Notes: generated by a model not told the origin, from the sequence alone. Counted from the stretch's first letter, positions 53,532-62,718 are shown. The stretch is DNA of 64,000 bases from Schlesneria sp. DSM 10557 (GCF_041860085.1 NZ_CP124747.1:5355001-5419000); one strand, 5' to 3'. Translations and numbers: made by a program.

Positions 53532-54458
53532 ATGCCACACGTTCTTGTTGCCGACTCGTTCTTGGATGAGGAGCGAAAGGTCTCCTATTACGATGTCGTC
53601 CTGCCCTTCTTCAAGATGGCGGCGGATGGTACGCCGATCGAGCACGTCGGAACCTGCTTCCCCATCGGCATCGGTATTTACCTGACAGCAGCTCACAACT
53701 TCGAGGGTTTCCAGAAAACCAGGGGGCGCTACAAGCGGCAGTCGCCCGAGAAGACCGCCCCGACAATGGAAGAGATGGTCGAACGTCTCGAGTGGATGAA
53801 GGAGGACAAGTTTCTCGAGGGCGCAGATGTTAACTGCGGGGCGATCATCTTCGACCCGGCCGCGATAAGAGAGGGCCAGCTCAAGCCTCTCGGCATCTCG
53901 TACGTCACCTCCGTCCTCATGACACTGGACTTCGACCTTGCGGTCCTCTTGGTGCGGGACGACGCTCGGAGGAATCTGGACGGGGAAAGGACACCCATCC
54001 CCTGCCTGTCTCTCATCGAGAACCCGCACATCGGCCAGAAGATCGCCGTCGCTGGTTATCCAGGCGCGAAGAACAAATTCAAGCTCACAGAAGTAGATGG
54101 AAAGCCGAAGGTGAATTTCGGAGTGTCGCTCGTGGTCAACGAGGGCGAGATCACCGACCTGTACCCGATCATGCGAGACGTTGGACCCGCCTTCTTCCCA
54201 TGCCTCCAGACCGACATCGACATCGCCCCCGGGCAGAGCGGCGGGCCAGCGTTCTGCAAAGAGACGCTGAGCGTTGTCGGGATCAACTCGATCGGCGGAA
54301 TTGGCGGTGGGTTGGTGTCGTGGGCAGGCAAGGCGTTCGATGCGGAGTTGTTGACTCCGATCGGACTTACCATCGGCGGCAAGTCCTTGAATGCCGGAGA
54401 AGCGACGACCCTCCGCGAACTGGCGGAGGCGGGAATGATTCAGATCTTCAACGAGTAG
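53532..54458 (+). CDS. Trypsin-like serine protease domain protein
   Basis: A 308-residue protein with no signal peptide. The chymotrypsin-fold triad can be seen: His55 in YLTAAHNFEG, Asp135 (or 133) in TLDFDLAVLLV, and Ser236 in APGQSGGPAF. The segment SVVGINSIGG after the Ser matches the substrate-binding strand. Cytoplasmic trypsin-like proteases of this sort occur in phage-defence loci, where they cut after activation by partner sensors. It begins 23 bp after the integrase and its stop lies 3 bp from the stop of the convergent TIR-like gene. Substrate not known. Confidence 0.82.
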   Translation: MPHVLVADSFLDEERKVSYYDVVLPFFKMAADGTPIEHVGTCFPIGIGIYLTAAHNFEGFQKTRGRYKRQSPEKTAPTMEEMVERLEWMKEDKFLEGADVNCGAIIFDPAAIREGQLKPLGISYVTSVLMTLDFDLAVLLVRDDARRNLDGERTPIPCLSLIENPHIGQKIAVAGYPGAKNKFKLTEVDGKPKVNFGVSLVVNEGEITDLYPIMRDVGPAFFPCLQTDIDIAPGQSGGPAFCKETLSVVGINSIGGIGGGLVSWAGKAFDAELLTPIGLTIGGKSLNAGEATTLRELAEAGMIQIFNE

Positions 54459-54461
54459 GCG

Positions 54462-55694
54462 TTAGCCGAATGACCGGACGTTCCAGAAGCCCGTGCTCGT
54501 AAAATGGTCGCTGCTGTCCCGGCCGAAGTGGCGGCAAAGGTGGTCGAGCGAATCCTTGAGCAGGCTCGCCGTGGTCGGCACGTCTTTCACCTGCTTGACG
54601 TTCTTAACCCGCACCAGCGGTAGATCGAAGTCCCTCTCGCACGCATCCGACGCAGCCTCGTGATTGTTCGGGACGAGTCTGAACCCTTTGACCCCTACCA
54701 GCGAGATCCCGACCTGCCACGGCGGGTTTATGCCGAGTTGTTGAAGGAGCTGGCAGTCAGCGAAGACATGCTCGACGATGTTCCGCTGAAGTGGCATGTC
54801 GAAGAGCAGCCGGTTGTCCTCGTCCGAGTAAGTCATCTCCGGGCGGCGGTGCATCTTTAACTGATTTTGCATGGACACGTAGTCGCCGCCGTAGGCCCTC
54901 AGCAAGTAGCCGGCGAGGTTCAGCTTCGTGGCTTCGGCGTGTTTCGTCCAAACGATGCCGTCGGACTTCGTCTTTGGGTTCACTGAAAGGACGGCGCGGA
55001 CAGTGTCGACGGCTTTCGGGTAGTTGGGCCGCGGTACAGGCTGGAACTGGATCGAGGTCAGCACGGCTGGCAACAGGTCGAAGCTCTCGAACGCCTTGGC
55101 GGCCACCTTCTCGGAAAAGGATCGCTGCACTGATACCACGCTCTCGTCCTTGCTGGTCTCCTTGCTTGTGCGTTTCGGCAGAGCAACCGTCTCGATCGTC
55201 GCCCTAAACACGACTTCAAGTTGCTCGCTAAGCACCTTCCGCACCTTGTCCCGCTCGGCCTTCGGGGCGTCCGCGGGAACGTTGTACTTCAGGCAATCGC
55301 GCCGCTTGATGTCGAAGACCTGCCCCTCGACCTTCCCGAACGCTTCATTCATGACGCCGATCAGCGCGTTAAACGTGAGGTGCCGGGCTGCGTACCCGAG
55401 TTCGATCACCACGTTCGTGTTTGGTAGCAGCTTCGGCGGGTCGTTCTCGGTCTTTCCGACGATCGTCAGGTCGCAGAGGAACATGTCGGCGCTTCGGATC
55501 TTTTTCAGGATCGTATTCGGGATGTCACACATCCCGGCGACGCCCTTCGTGTCCGAGTCCAACTCCAGGTTCCAGTTGTTGCTTTCGTCCTCGGAGATGC
55601 GCTCGCACGCGTCCTTCGCCGCATCGCGGATCAGATAGTGGTTCACCTTTCCGGGGCGGTCGGATTGCCAAGCATAGAAAACCTTGAAGTCCAT
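54462..55694 (-). CDS. TIR-like Rossmann effector-type protein with a novel C-terminal domain
   Basis: A 410-residue protein. The first 130 residues have the TIR/STIR-like pattern: FYAWQSDRPGKVNHYLI at the start, DIPNTILKKIRSADMFLCDLTIVG, and NTNVVIELGYAARH with Glu98 in the position of a catalytic acid of NAD-cleaving relatives. The remaining 280 residues are an uncharacterised alpha/beta region. Proteins starting YSWQSD are common in defence islands and are thought to be TIR-like nucleotide-acting effectors. The start at 55694 opens MDFKVFYAWQ; it converges with the protease gene. NAD hydrolysis has not been shown for this subgroup as far as I know. Confidence 0.6.
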   Translation of the reverse strand: MDFKVFYAWQSDRPGKVNHYLIRDAAKDACERISEDESNNWNLELDSDTKGVAGMCDIPNTILKKIRSADMFLCDLTIVGKTENDPPKLLPNTNVVIELGYAARHLTFNALIGVMNEAFGKVEGQVFDIKRRDCLKYNVPADAPKAERDKVRKVLSEQLEVVFRATIETVALPKRTSKETSKDESVVSVQRSFSEKVAAKAFESFDLLPAVLTSIQFQPVPRPNYPKAVDTVRAVLSVNPKTKSDGIVWTKHAEATKLNLAGYLLRAYGGDYVSMQNQLKMHRRPEMTYSDEDNRLLFDMPLQRNIVEHVFADCQLLQQLGINPPWQVGISLVGVKGFRLVPNNHEAASDACERDFDLPLVRVKNVKQVKDVPTTASLLKDSLDHLCRHFGRDSSDHFTSTGFWNVRSFG

Positions 55695-55764
55695 CTGAGC
55701 GTCTCGTGAGCCGTGGTGCGCATCTCGCTCTGATTGTATCGCAGGCCAGATGGACCAGCCAACG

Positions 55765-56013
55765 TCACCACAGTGGCAATGTCTCCCGCTTGGGCCTACC
55801 CCTCGGCCGCCTTGGCGGTGGCGGCATCGACGGCGCTTCCGGCGACTGACCGCCTCGCAACAGTTCGAGCAGGCTGTCCTCCTCGATCAGCAGTTTGCCG
55901 ATGGAGCGATTCGACCGGAGCTTGCCCTTGCCGACCAGCGCGTAAATGAGCTTGGCGGAGACCGAGCCGTTGAGCCGTTGCACCACCTGGCGGACGGAGA
56001 GATAGCTTTTCAT
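55765..56013 (-). CDS. Excisionase-like HTH protein with AT-hook tail
   Basis: An 82-residue protein starting MKSYLSVRQVVQRLNGSVSAKLIYALVGKGKL, the helix-turn-helix pattern of MerR-like excisionases (HTH_17 type). The C-terminus, after a proline stretch, has PRRPRGRPKRE, a classic AT-hook core (RGRP). Small proteins of this sort direct excision or regulate mobile elements. Its ATG overlaps the stop of the preceding gene by 4 bp (ATGA), so the two are coupled. It sits between the TIR-like gene and a decayed frame. Confidence 0.7.
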   Translation of the reverse strand: MKSYLSVRQVVQRLNGSVSAKLIYALVGKGKLRSNRSIGKLLIEEDSLLELLRGGQSPEAPSMPPPPRRPRGRPKRETLPLW

Positions 56014-56186
56014 TCCACAACCTCGCCTTGCCTCCGCTTGAACACCATGTACCACCGCGCGTGCTCGCGGGCTTCCTTCCGTTCCGCGAACAACCCCTTG
56101 GCAGCCTCGCCGATGATGTAGATCGCCCCCAGCAGGAAGCCGCAGGAGACAGTCAGCAAAACGTCGCGTGTAATTTCCAGTTCCAT
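56010..56186 (-). CDS. 58-residue single-pass membrane protein
   Basis: Begins MELEITRDVLLTVSCGFLLGAIYIIGEAAKGLF, one hydrophobic segment (about residues 9-28), then a basic helix (AERKEAREHARWYMVFKRRQG). It overlaps the HTH gene by 4 bp and follows a decayed frame by 18 bp, so it was probably the middle gene of a small operon. Function unknown. Confidence 0.55.
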   Translation of the reverse strand: MELEITRDVLLTVSCGFLLGAIYIIGEAAKGLFAERKEAREHARWYMVFKRRQGEVVE

Positions 56187-56203
56187 GTTCAGTTCCTCGA
56201 TGG

Positions 56204-56555
56204 CTAGCAGAGCCGCGCCGCCTCCCGCTGCGCCAGCTCCTCGTATCGCTCCAGCGCCTCCTTGCACACGTGGTAGAACTCGTTGAAGGCATCGCGCCTC
56301 TCCTCCTCCCTGAGACAAGGCGCGATGATCTCCAGCAGGGCCTTCGCCGTCAGGAAGGCCGTGTCATGCCGAAGGTGCTGGCATCCTCCCGCTCCTTCTT
56401 GGCCAGCGCTCGCGGAACCGGGAGCATCGAGTACAGCTCGAGCAGCCTCCGGTCGCGCTTCAGGTGCCAGTCCAGCAACCGCACCGTCATCCAGTGCGTG
56501 AACCAGTACATCGCCGCCCGAGGATTAGGGCGAACACGGTCATCACGTACATCAT
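56204..56555 (-). pseudogene. Degenerate small membrane-protein gene split over three frames
   Basis: Three adjoining pieces in different frames read together as one coherent protein: MMYVMTVFALILG (from ATG 56555), then AAMYWFTHWMTVRLLDWHLK and LLELYSMLPVPRALAKKERED, then HDTAFLTAKALLEIIAPCLREEERRDAFNEFYHVCKEALERYEELAQREAARLC ending at TAG 56204. Each piece has good codon use and the sum is about 117 codons. Frame changes lie near the GGGCGG at about 56520 and near 56375. It is either a decaying gene or a place with sequencing errors. Confidence 0.5.
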
Positions 56556-56623
56556 CAGCGTGTCTCCAGAGAAAGCGGGCGAGCCACAGCGCCCCGGCGA
56601 CGACCGCGCCGAGGATCAGCAGG

Positions 56624-56776
56624 AACTGCCCTTGCCCGCGCTGCAAGGCCCGCAAGTTCGAGGTGATCGTGGTGAAGCACACCGGGAAGCCATACGTCTG
56701 CAAGCTGGTTTGCACGTCTAAACAGTGCCGGAGAAAAGTCTCGTATGACGTCATGGGCGGGTTCGCGACACGTTAG
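56624..56776 (+). pseudogene. Zinc-ribbon gene remnant
   Basis: The plus-strand frame ending at TAG 56774 reads NCPCPRCKARKFEVIVVKHTGKPYVCKLVCTSKQCRR and then VSYDVMGGFATR, a Cys4-type zinc-ribbon pattern (CPRC ... CKLVC ... C) with high GC3. No start codon precedes it in a sensible place and the upstream part of the frame is noise, so the 5' end is probably lost. Confidence 0.4.
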
Positions 56777-56873
56777 CCGGCCGGGGCCAGTCCCCGGCTC
56801 CAGTGGCGATCGTTGGAACCGCGTCGAGGCAAGGCGTGGGTGGAAAGAAGGCGGCGGGTCACAGTCCTACGGG

Positions 56874-56972
56874 ATGAACACCGTGCTCGGGACCACCATC
56901 GGGGCAGTGCTCTTGGCGGCGATTTTCATCCAGCTCAGCGGCATCGACCCGTCTGCCGGGCATTCGCTTTGA
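56874..56972 (+). CDS. 32-residue hydrophobic peptide
   Basis: MNTVLGTTIGAVLLAAIFIQLSGIDPSAGHSL: one TM segment and a short polar tail, with good codon use but a weak ribosome site. It could be a toxin-like peptide or chance. Overlaps the end of a minus-strand frame. Confidence 0.3.
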   Translation: MNTVLGTTIGAVLLAAIFIQLSGIDPSAGHSL

Positions 56973-57150
56973 CGCAGCAGCTGCTCACCAGCGTCTCTGG
57001 CTTCTCCGAATCGATCCGGCACTCGATCGCGTTCTGCCGGTCACGGTCTCCCCGCATCTCAGCCAACGCCCGCAGCACGTAGAACTTGTCCCCGGCAAGG
57101 GGGTGCGTCGATTCTTCGATGCTCTCTACGGTTGCAAACATGCGGCGCAT
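56935..57150 (-). CDS. 71-residue hypothetical protein
   Basis: Starts MRRMFATVESIEESTHPLAGDKFYVLRALAEMRGDRDRQNAIECRI and has even, high-GC3 codon use throughout. No motif recognised. An AGGA at 57157 precedes the second ATG at 57141, which may be the true start. Confidence 0.4.
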   Translation of the reverse strand: MRRMFATVESIEESTHPLAGDKFYVLRALAEMRGDRDRQNAIECRIDSEKPETLVSSCCVKANARQTGRCR

Positions 57151-57554
57151 CCTAAAACCGTCTCCAAGTCCGGCGCTACCACTTTCATCCTCCCCCGCTC
57201 AAACCTCCCTCACTCCGGCTCTGAGCAGAGTGCCCCAGCGCCTCTGCCCGGACGTTCCTCGCGGGGGATGGTTCTGCGAACCCCGCGATGACCGACCGAG
57301 CGACGGCGACGAGCAGTGCCAAACCCTCCCAATTCGCTTCAAATTCTTCCGAATTTGCCGACCACGACAGCCCCTTAGTGTGCGAAGCGCCACAATCCAC
57401 AAAGCCAGCACCGGTGATCGGTTGCGACCGCGGCACCCATGTCGTAACCTTATAGGAGTAGCCTAGCTGCCATGTACGCCTGTTCCGTAGCGGGTGAACT
57501 TTACGGGTGAACGGACCCCCGATGTGCGGCTAGCGGTCTGGTCGCGGGGGTGTG
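57151..57554. other. Region upstream of the modification-restriction operon
   Basis: About 400 bases. No gene seen; open frames on both strands are short and incoherent. GTGAACTTTACGGGTGAACGG at about 57497-57515 contains a tandem GGGTGAAC word that might be an operator for the operon. Promoter boxes are not clear. Confidence 0.4.
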
Positions 57555-58913
57555 ATGCAGTTCATCGACTTATTTGCGGGACTCGGCGGCTTCCATGTCG
57601 CCCTGCGCCGCTTGGGTCACGAATGCGTCTTCGCATCTGAGATCGACCCTGTCCTCCAGTCCCTCTACGAACTGAACTTCGGTCTCGCCGCTGAAGGCGA
57701 CATCCGCGAAGTCAGCATCCCCGACATCCCCAAGCACGACATCCTCTGCGCTGGTTTCCCCTGTCAGCCGTTTTCCAAGGCCGGATCGCAGAAAGGCCTG
57801 AAGTGTCCCCGGTTCGGCAGCCTCTTCGACAACGTCGTCGAAATTCTGAAGGTGCGGAAGCCCGAGTACATCCTGCTTGAGAACGTGCCGAACCTCGCCC
57901 GCCATGAAGGGGGAAAGACCTGGTCTCAGATGCGGCAGCGTCTGGAAGGGGCCGGGTACACGATCGACGAGCACCGATTCTCCCCCCACCAATTCGGCAT
58001 TCCCCAGATCCGCGAGCGAATCTACATCGTCGGCTCCCGCTCTGGCTTGGAGGACTTCGGCTGGCCCGAAGGGAAGAGCAAGGCCACCACGTCGATCCTG
58101 TCGGCGCTTGAGAAGAACCCCGCCGACGCCCGCCCCGTAAACAAGCAGGTGATCGACTGCCTGAACGTCTGGCAGAAGTTCGTCGAGCGGTACCCGAAGG
58201 ACGAGGACCTGCCAACCCACCCGATCTGGTCGATGGAGTTCGGGGCGACCTACCCCTACGAGGACGAGACCCCGCACGCCGCCGGCCTCCAGCGCCTGTG
58301 CTGGACCAAGGGCAGCCACGGGCAAGACCTGCGCGACCTGCCACGTGCAGAGCGCATGCTCGGGCTTCCTTCGCACGCACGCTCCGAGGAAGACAGATTC
58401 CCGGACTGGAAGATCCATTTCATCCGCCAGAACCGCGAGATTTACCGGAAGAACAAGGCGTGGATCGACAAGTGGATGCCGGAGATCCTTGCGTTCCCGT
58501 CGAGCCTGCAGAAGCTGGAGTGGAACTGCAAAGGCGGGGAACGCGACATCTGGAAGTACGTCATCCAGTTCCGGGCCTCCGGCGTCCGGGTGAAGCGGCC
58601 GTCGAGTTCGCCCTCGCTCGTCGCGATGACGACGACCCAGGTGCCCATCATCGCGTGGGAAAAGCGGTACATGACCCCGCGCGAGTGCGCGAAGCTCCAG
58701 AGCCTCAGCGAGCTTGAGCACCTGCCCGAAGCCGCAACGCGGGCGTTCAAGGCGTTGGGGAACGCGATCAACGCCGACGTCGTCGAGCTGATTGCCGCGA
58801 ACCTGCTCGGGCAGCCTCCCAAGTCCTCAAAGAATGGCCACGCGGGGAACGGATACCCCTTGTTCGAACACCGCCGCGCTGTCGGAGCAGAAAAGCTGGC
58901 GGGCTCCAGATGA
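57555..58913 (+). CDS. DNA (cytosine-5)-methyltransferase
   Basis: A 452-residue C5 methyltransferase. Motif I FIDLFAGLGGFHVALRRLGH, motif IV with the catalytic cysteine GFPCQPFSKAG, motif VI LLENVPNLARHEGG, motif VIII QIRERIYIVGSR and motif X GNAINADVVELIAANL are all present in order, with a target-recognition region of about 200 residues between VIII and X. It is the first gene of the operon with 18 bp to the GHKL gene. In this system it should protect the host sites that the downstream restriction module would attack. GTG 57552 is an alternative start. Confidence 0.95.
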   Translation: MQFIDLFAGLGGFHVALRRLGHECVFASEIDPVLQSLYELNFGLAAEGDIREVSIPDIPKHDILCAGFPCQPFSKAGSQKGLKCPRFGSLFDNVVEILKVRKPEYILLENVPNLARHEGGKTWSQMRQRLEGAGYTIDEHRFSPHQFGIPQIRERIYIVGSRSGLEDFGWPEGKSKATTSILSALEKNPADARPVNKQVIDCLNVWQKFVERYPKDEDLPTHPIWSMEFGATYPYEDETPHAAGLQRLCWTKGSHGQDLRDLPRAERMLGLPSHARSEEDRFPDWKIHFIRQNREIYRKNKAWIDKWMPEILAFPSSLQKLEWNCKGGERDIWKYVIQFRASGVRVKRPSSSPSLVAMTTTQVPIIAWEKRYMTPRECAKLQSLSELEHLPEAATRAFKALGNAINADVVELIAANLLGQPPKSSKNGHAGNGYPLFEHRRAVGAEKLAGSR

Positions 58914-58931
58914 CCACAAAGGGGCTCGCGA

Positions 58932-60488
58932 ATGGCTCGGCAGCGTACCGATGAGAAGGTGAATATTCGCCCGGAGGTGAGCATCCTCTCGGTGCTCAAG
59001 CACCTCAATTACAAGCCGTGGTTCGCGATCGCCGAGTTCGTCGACAACGCGATCCAGAGCTTTCTGGCCAACCGGGAACGGATTATCGAGGCCGACGGCC
59101 CGGATGCCAAGCTGGGTGTGGCCATCGAACTGGACACGTCCGCCGAGGGGCGGATCGTTATCCGCGACAACGCGGCCGGTATCTCCAGCGCGGATTACGC
59201 CCGCGCCTTCAAGCCCGCCGAAGTACCGCCCGACCGAACCGGCTTGTCAGAGTTCGGTATGGGAATGAAGAGCGCGGCCTGCTGGCTGGCGAGTGAGTGG
59301 ACGGTTCGGACCACGGCCCTCGGCGAGGACGTCGAGCGCTCCGTTTCCTTCGATGTGTCTTCGATCATTCAGAACCGGATCGAGGAGTTGGACATACAGA
59401 CGCGGGACATGCCCGCTGGAACGCACTACACCGAGATCACGCTGAGCGGCATTCACAAGATGCCGCAGGGCCGGACAATCGGGAAGATCAAGGAACACCT
59501 GGCCGGAATCTACCGCGCGTTCCTTCGGGACGGCGTTCTGGAGCTGAAGTGGGACGGGGAGCCGCTGGCGTATGACGAGCCCGGGATCCTGTCCGCCCCG
59601 TTCTATCGGACGCCGCTCGCCGATCCGATCATCTGGCGGAAAGAGATCGACTTCGACTTCGGCGACGGCCTGCGTGCGTGGGGGTTCGCCGCCTTGCGGG
59701 AGCGTGCGAGCGTTTCCTCGGCAGGGTTCGCGCTGTTCCGTCGCAACCGGGTCATTCAGGGGAGCGGAGACGAAGGGTACAGGCCCGAGGCCATCTTCGG
59801 GAAATCGAACAGTTACCGCTATCAGCGGCTCTTCGGTGAACTCCACCTCGAGGGGTTTCAGGTAAGCCACACCAAGGACGGCTTCCGATGGGAAGAGCAC
59901 GAGGAGATATTTCTCGAGTTCCTGCACGAGCACCTGAACGCCGACCCCATGCCGCTGCTTACTCAGGCCGAGGAGCATCGCGCGAGGCCGTCGCGCGGGT
60001 CGTTCACGGTCGGAGCAAGAGCGGCAGCCGAAAGAACAGCCGAAGTGATCGAGCGGGACGTGCCGCAGGTGATCGAGGCTCAGATCGAAGCCGGCCCGGA
60101 CCCCGACCCGCCGCCGACGGTCTTACCGCCGGCGCAAGCGGTGGCGAGCGACCGGACGATCGACGTCGAGTTGCGTGGCCAACCTTGGCGCATTATCATC
60201 GAACTTACGACCGATCCAGCCATAGGCGAGTGGGTCAGCATAAGCGACAGGCCGCTGCAGGCCGACGGGAACGTCCAGCGCCGATGCCTTGCAGTTCGTC
60301 TTTCTTTGGCGCACCCGTTCACCGACCGTTTCGGCGGGACGGACGTAGCCCGGATCGAACCATTACTTCGGCTGGCTGCCGCGATCGGCCTCGCCGAGAC
60401 CGCCGCGCGCGAAGCGGGTGTGCAACTGGCGGGAACATTCCGACGCAACATCAATGAGCTGCTGCGGGAAGCGCTTTCCAACCCGTAA
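58932..60488 (+). CDS. MORC-like GHKL ATPase of a restriction system
   Basis: A 518-residue protein with the Bergerat ATP-binding fold in the first 200 residues: N box EFVDNAIQSF (Glu35, Asn39), G1 box RDNAAGIS (Asp79, Gly83) and G2 box EFGMGMKSAACWL (Gly109-Lys113). The layout resembles the MORC/MutL-like ATPases found in prokaryotic restriction-modification operons with Z1 proteins. Residues about 200-330 look like an S5-type second domain; the C-terminus is unassigned. Such ATPases are thought to clamp or remodel DNA. Positions between the methylase and Z1 gene support the role. Confidence 0.88.
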   Translation: MARQRTDEKVNIRPEVSILSVLKHLNYKPWFAIAEFVDNAIQSFLANRERIIEADGPDAKLGVAIELDTSAEGRIVIRDNAAGISSADYARAFKPAEVPPDRTGLSEFGMGMKSAACWLASEWTVRTTALGEDVERSVSFDVSSIIQNRIEELDIQTRDMPAGTHYTEITLSGIHKMPQGRTIGKIKEHLAGIYRAFLRDGVLELKWDGEPLAYDEPGILSAPFYRTPLADPIIWRKEIDFDFGDGLRAWGFAALRERASVSSAGFALFRRNRVIQGSGDEGYRPEAIFGKSNSYRYQRLFGELHLEGFQVSHTKDGFRWEEHEEIFLEFLHEHLNADPMPLLTQAEEHRARPSRGSFTVGARAAAERTAEVIERDVPQVIEAQIEAGPDPDPPPTVLPPAQAVASDRTIDVELRGQPWRIIIELTTDPAIGEWVSISDRPLQADGNVQRRCLAVRLSLAHPFTDRFGGTDVARIEPLLRLAAAIGLAETAAREAGVQLAGTFRRNINELLREALSNP

Positions 60489-60501
60489 CTGGAACTAAGT
60501 A

Positions 60502-62718
60502 ATGAGCACCGATGGGGCCGATCCTCCTGTCACCGTCGATATCCTGCCTGATGGGGCCGGCAACCCGCCGCCTTGGGACCCGCAGCCGGGGCCGGAGGTC
60601 GGCCTGCTCAACCTTCCCGCCGGTGCCCGGAATCAGATCGTAGAAGAAGCCTGCCGGATTCTCAGGCGGTGCGTGGACCCCAACGGCCCGCCGCAGACGC
60701 AGACCGGGCTGGCTATGGGCTACGTCCAGAGCGGGAAGACTACTTCGTTCACGACCGTGACCGCGCTGGCCCGCGATAACGGCTACCGCCTCGTGATCGT
60801 CATCGCCGGCACGACAGAGATTCTCTTCGAGCAGAACCGCGATCGGATCATCGAGTCGCTCCAACTGGAATCCCGGCCGCGCAGCACGCCGTGGAGGCAC
60901 ATCACCCAGCCCCACTTGCGGAACAACTCCCACATCCAGATCCGCGACACGCTCGCCCAGTGGGACGTTCCCAACGCGATGCCGGAGGAGCGTCGGACGG
61001 TGCTCGTCACGGTCATGAAGCATCACCGGCACCTGCAAAACCTCATTGACGTTCTGCAACAGGTCAACCTGCAAAACGTGCCCACCTTGCTGATCGACGA
61101 CGAGGGCGACCAAGCCGGCCTGAACACTCAGGTGAACCAAGGGGACGAGAGCACGACCTACCGTCGCCTGCTCGACCTGAAGACGGCCCTGCCGCTGCAC
61201 TCCTACCTGCAGTACACAGCTACGCCGCAGGCCCCGCTGCTCATCAACCTCGTCGACGTACTCTCTCCGACCTTCGCGGAGATCCTGACGCCGGGGGCCG
61301 GGTACGTCGGCGGCGCGGATTTCTTCCTGCGAAACCCGACTTTGATCCGCGACATCCCCGTCGCGCAGGTCCCCACCAACCGCAACGTCCTGAACGCTCC
61401 CCCGGCCACGCTCACCGAGGCGATGCAGCTCTTCTACGTTGGCGTGGCGATCGGCTACATCAACGGTCAGCCCGAGCAGAACTGCTCGATGATGGTCCAC
61501 CCATCACAGCGCACTGACCCGCACCGCCAGTTCCACGGCTGGGTGACAACGGCTCGGACCGACTGGCTCCAGATCATCGACCTGCCGGACGACGACCCGG
61601 ACAAGATCGACCTGCTGGCCCAGTTTCAGCGGGCCTACGACGACCTCGCAACAACGACCCCAAACATCCCGACGTTCGCGCAAGTCGTCTCTCAACTCCG
61701 GCGTTCCATCTCGCTCACCGAGATCACGGAGTTGAACACGCGCGGAAACCGCCGCACACCCCAGATCAACTGGGGGCAGTCGTACTCGTGGATTCTCGTG
61801 GGCGGTCAGTCGATGGACCGGGGATTCACGGTCGAAGGCCTCACCGTCACGTACATGCCGCGCTCACTGGGCATGGGCAACGCCGATACCGTCCAGCAGC
61901 GGGCACGGTTCTTCGGTTACAAGCGGCCATACCTCGGCCTGTGCCGAATCTTCGTCGGGCAGGACGTCCGCCGCGCGTTCCGCTCCTACGTCGAGCACGA
62001 GGAGGACGTCAGAGGGGAGCTTGCCACGTTCGCGCAGACCCAGCGACCGCTCTGGGAATGGCGCCGCGAATTCTTCCTCAGCCGCCAACTCCGGCCGACG
62101 CGGGACAACGTGATCGACGTGGCCTACCAACGGATGCGGTTCGGAGATGAATGGGTCTACCCGAACGGGCCGCACGACACCGCCGATGCGGTTACCGCGA
62201 ACGCCGCGCTGTTCAACCAGTTCAGAGCGGCGCATCCGTTCGGCCCGTACAACGGCCTCGACCTTCGGCAGAACAGCCGCCGGAACCAGGTGATCGAGAA
62301 CATCCCGCTGCAGACCGTGCATGAAGAGCTTCTGACGCGCTACCGCGTCACCCGGCTCGAAGACTCGCAGCAATTCGGGGCCATGCTCCGCCTGATCCAG
62401 CTCTACTTGATCGACAACCCGAACGCGACCTGCACCGTGTTCCTGATGGCCGAGGGGAACACCCGGCGCCGCGACTATCAGGACGACCAGATCGTGCAGC
62501 TCTTCCAAGGGCGCCAGTACGCTCAGATCAACGGTGCGCGAGGCATCAGCTACCCCGGCGACCGCGAGGTCAGAGGGGCGAACGGCATCACGATACAGAT
62601 GGGATACCTCGACCTCGGACAGCCGAACGCCCTCGTAGGGCAGAACATTCCCCACCTCGCGGTTTGGGTCCCGTCCAGCATGGCCCGGGACACTCTCTCA
62701 CAGCCGCAAGGGGGATGA
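60502..62718 (+). CDS. Z1-domain ATPase of a restriction system
   Basis: A 738-residue P-loop protein of the Z1 family. Walker A is GYVQSGKTTSF (Gly73, Lys79, Thr80); an acidic Walker B-like strand LLIDDEGDQAGLNT follows at about residue 195; the central Z1 block includes LQYTATPQAPLLINL, SYSWILVGGQSMDRGFTVEGLTVTYMPRSLGMGNADTVQQRARFFGYKRPYLGLCRIF with arginines typical of helicase-like ATPases. It is the third gene of the operon (13 bp after the GHKL gene) and its stop overlaps the start of the nuclease gene by 4 bp (ATGA). Z1 proteins usually pair with MORC-type ATPases; the activity is not well known. Confidence 0.92.
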   Translation: MSTDGADPPVTVDILPDGAGNPPPWDPQPGPEVGLLNLPAGARNQIVEEACRILRRCVDPNGPPQTQTGLAMGYVQSGKTTSFTTVTALARDNGYRLVIVIAGTTEILFEQNRDRIIESLQLESRPRSTPWRHITQPHLRNNSHIQIRDTLAQWDVPNAMPEERRTVLVTVMKHHRHLQNLIDVLQQVNLQNVPTLLIDDEGDQAGLNTQVNQGDESTTYRRLLDLKTALPLHSYLQYTATPQAPLLINLVDVLSPTFAEILTPGAGYVGGADFFLRNPTLIRDIPVAQVPTNRNVLNAPPATLTEAMQLFYVGVAIGYINGQPEQNCSMMVHPSQRTDPHRQFHGWVTTARTDWLQIIDLPDDDPDKIDLLAQFQRAYDDLATTTPNIPTFAQVVSQLRRSISLTEITELNTRGNRRTPQINWGQSYSWILVGGQSMDRGFTVEGLTVTYMPRSLGMGNADTVQQRARFFGYKRPYLGLCRIFVGQDVRRAFRSYVEHEEDVRGELATFAQTQRPLWEWRREFFLSRQLRPTRDNVIDVAYQRMRFGDEWVYPNGPHDTADAVTANAALFNQFRAAHPFGPYNGLDLRQNSRRNQVIENIPLQTVHEELLTRYRVTRLEDSQQFGAMLRLIQLYLIDNPNATCTVFLMAEGNTRRRDYQDDQIVQLFQGRQYAQINGARGISYPGDREVRGANGITIQMGYLDLGQPNALVGQNIPHLAVWVPSSMARDTLSQPQGG

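Noticed and set aside
56350-56754. A single 134-codon minus-strand frame as a real gene
   Set aside because: Its first part is antisense to the zinc-ribbon remnant with poor codon use; only its middle fits the small membrane protein, and better sense comes from joining three frames.
57570-58721. A 383-codon minus-strand frame opposite the methylase
   Set aside because: Shadow of the methyltransferase gene; no motif, composition of a reverse-strand frame.
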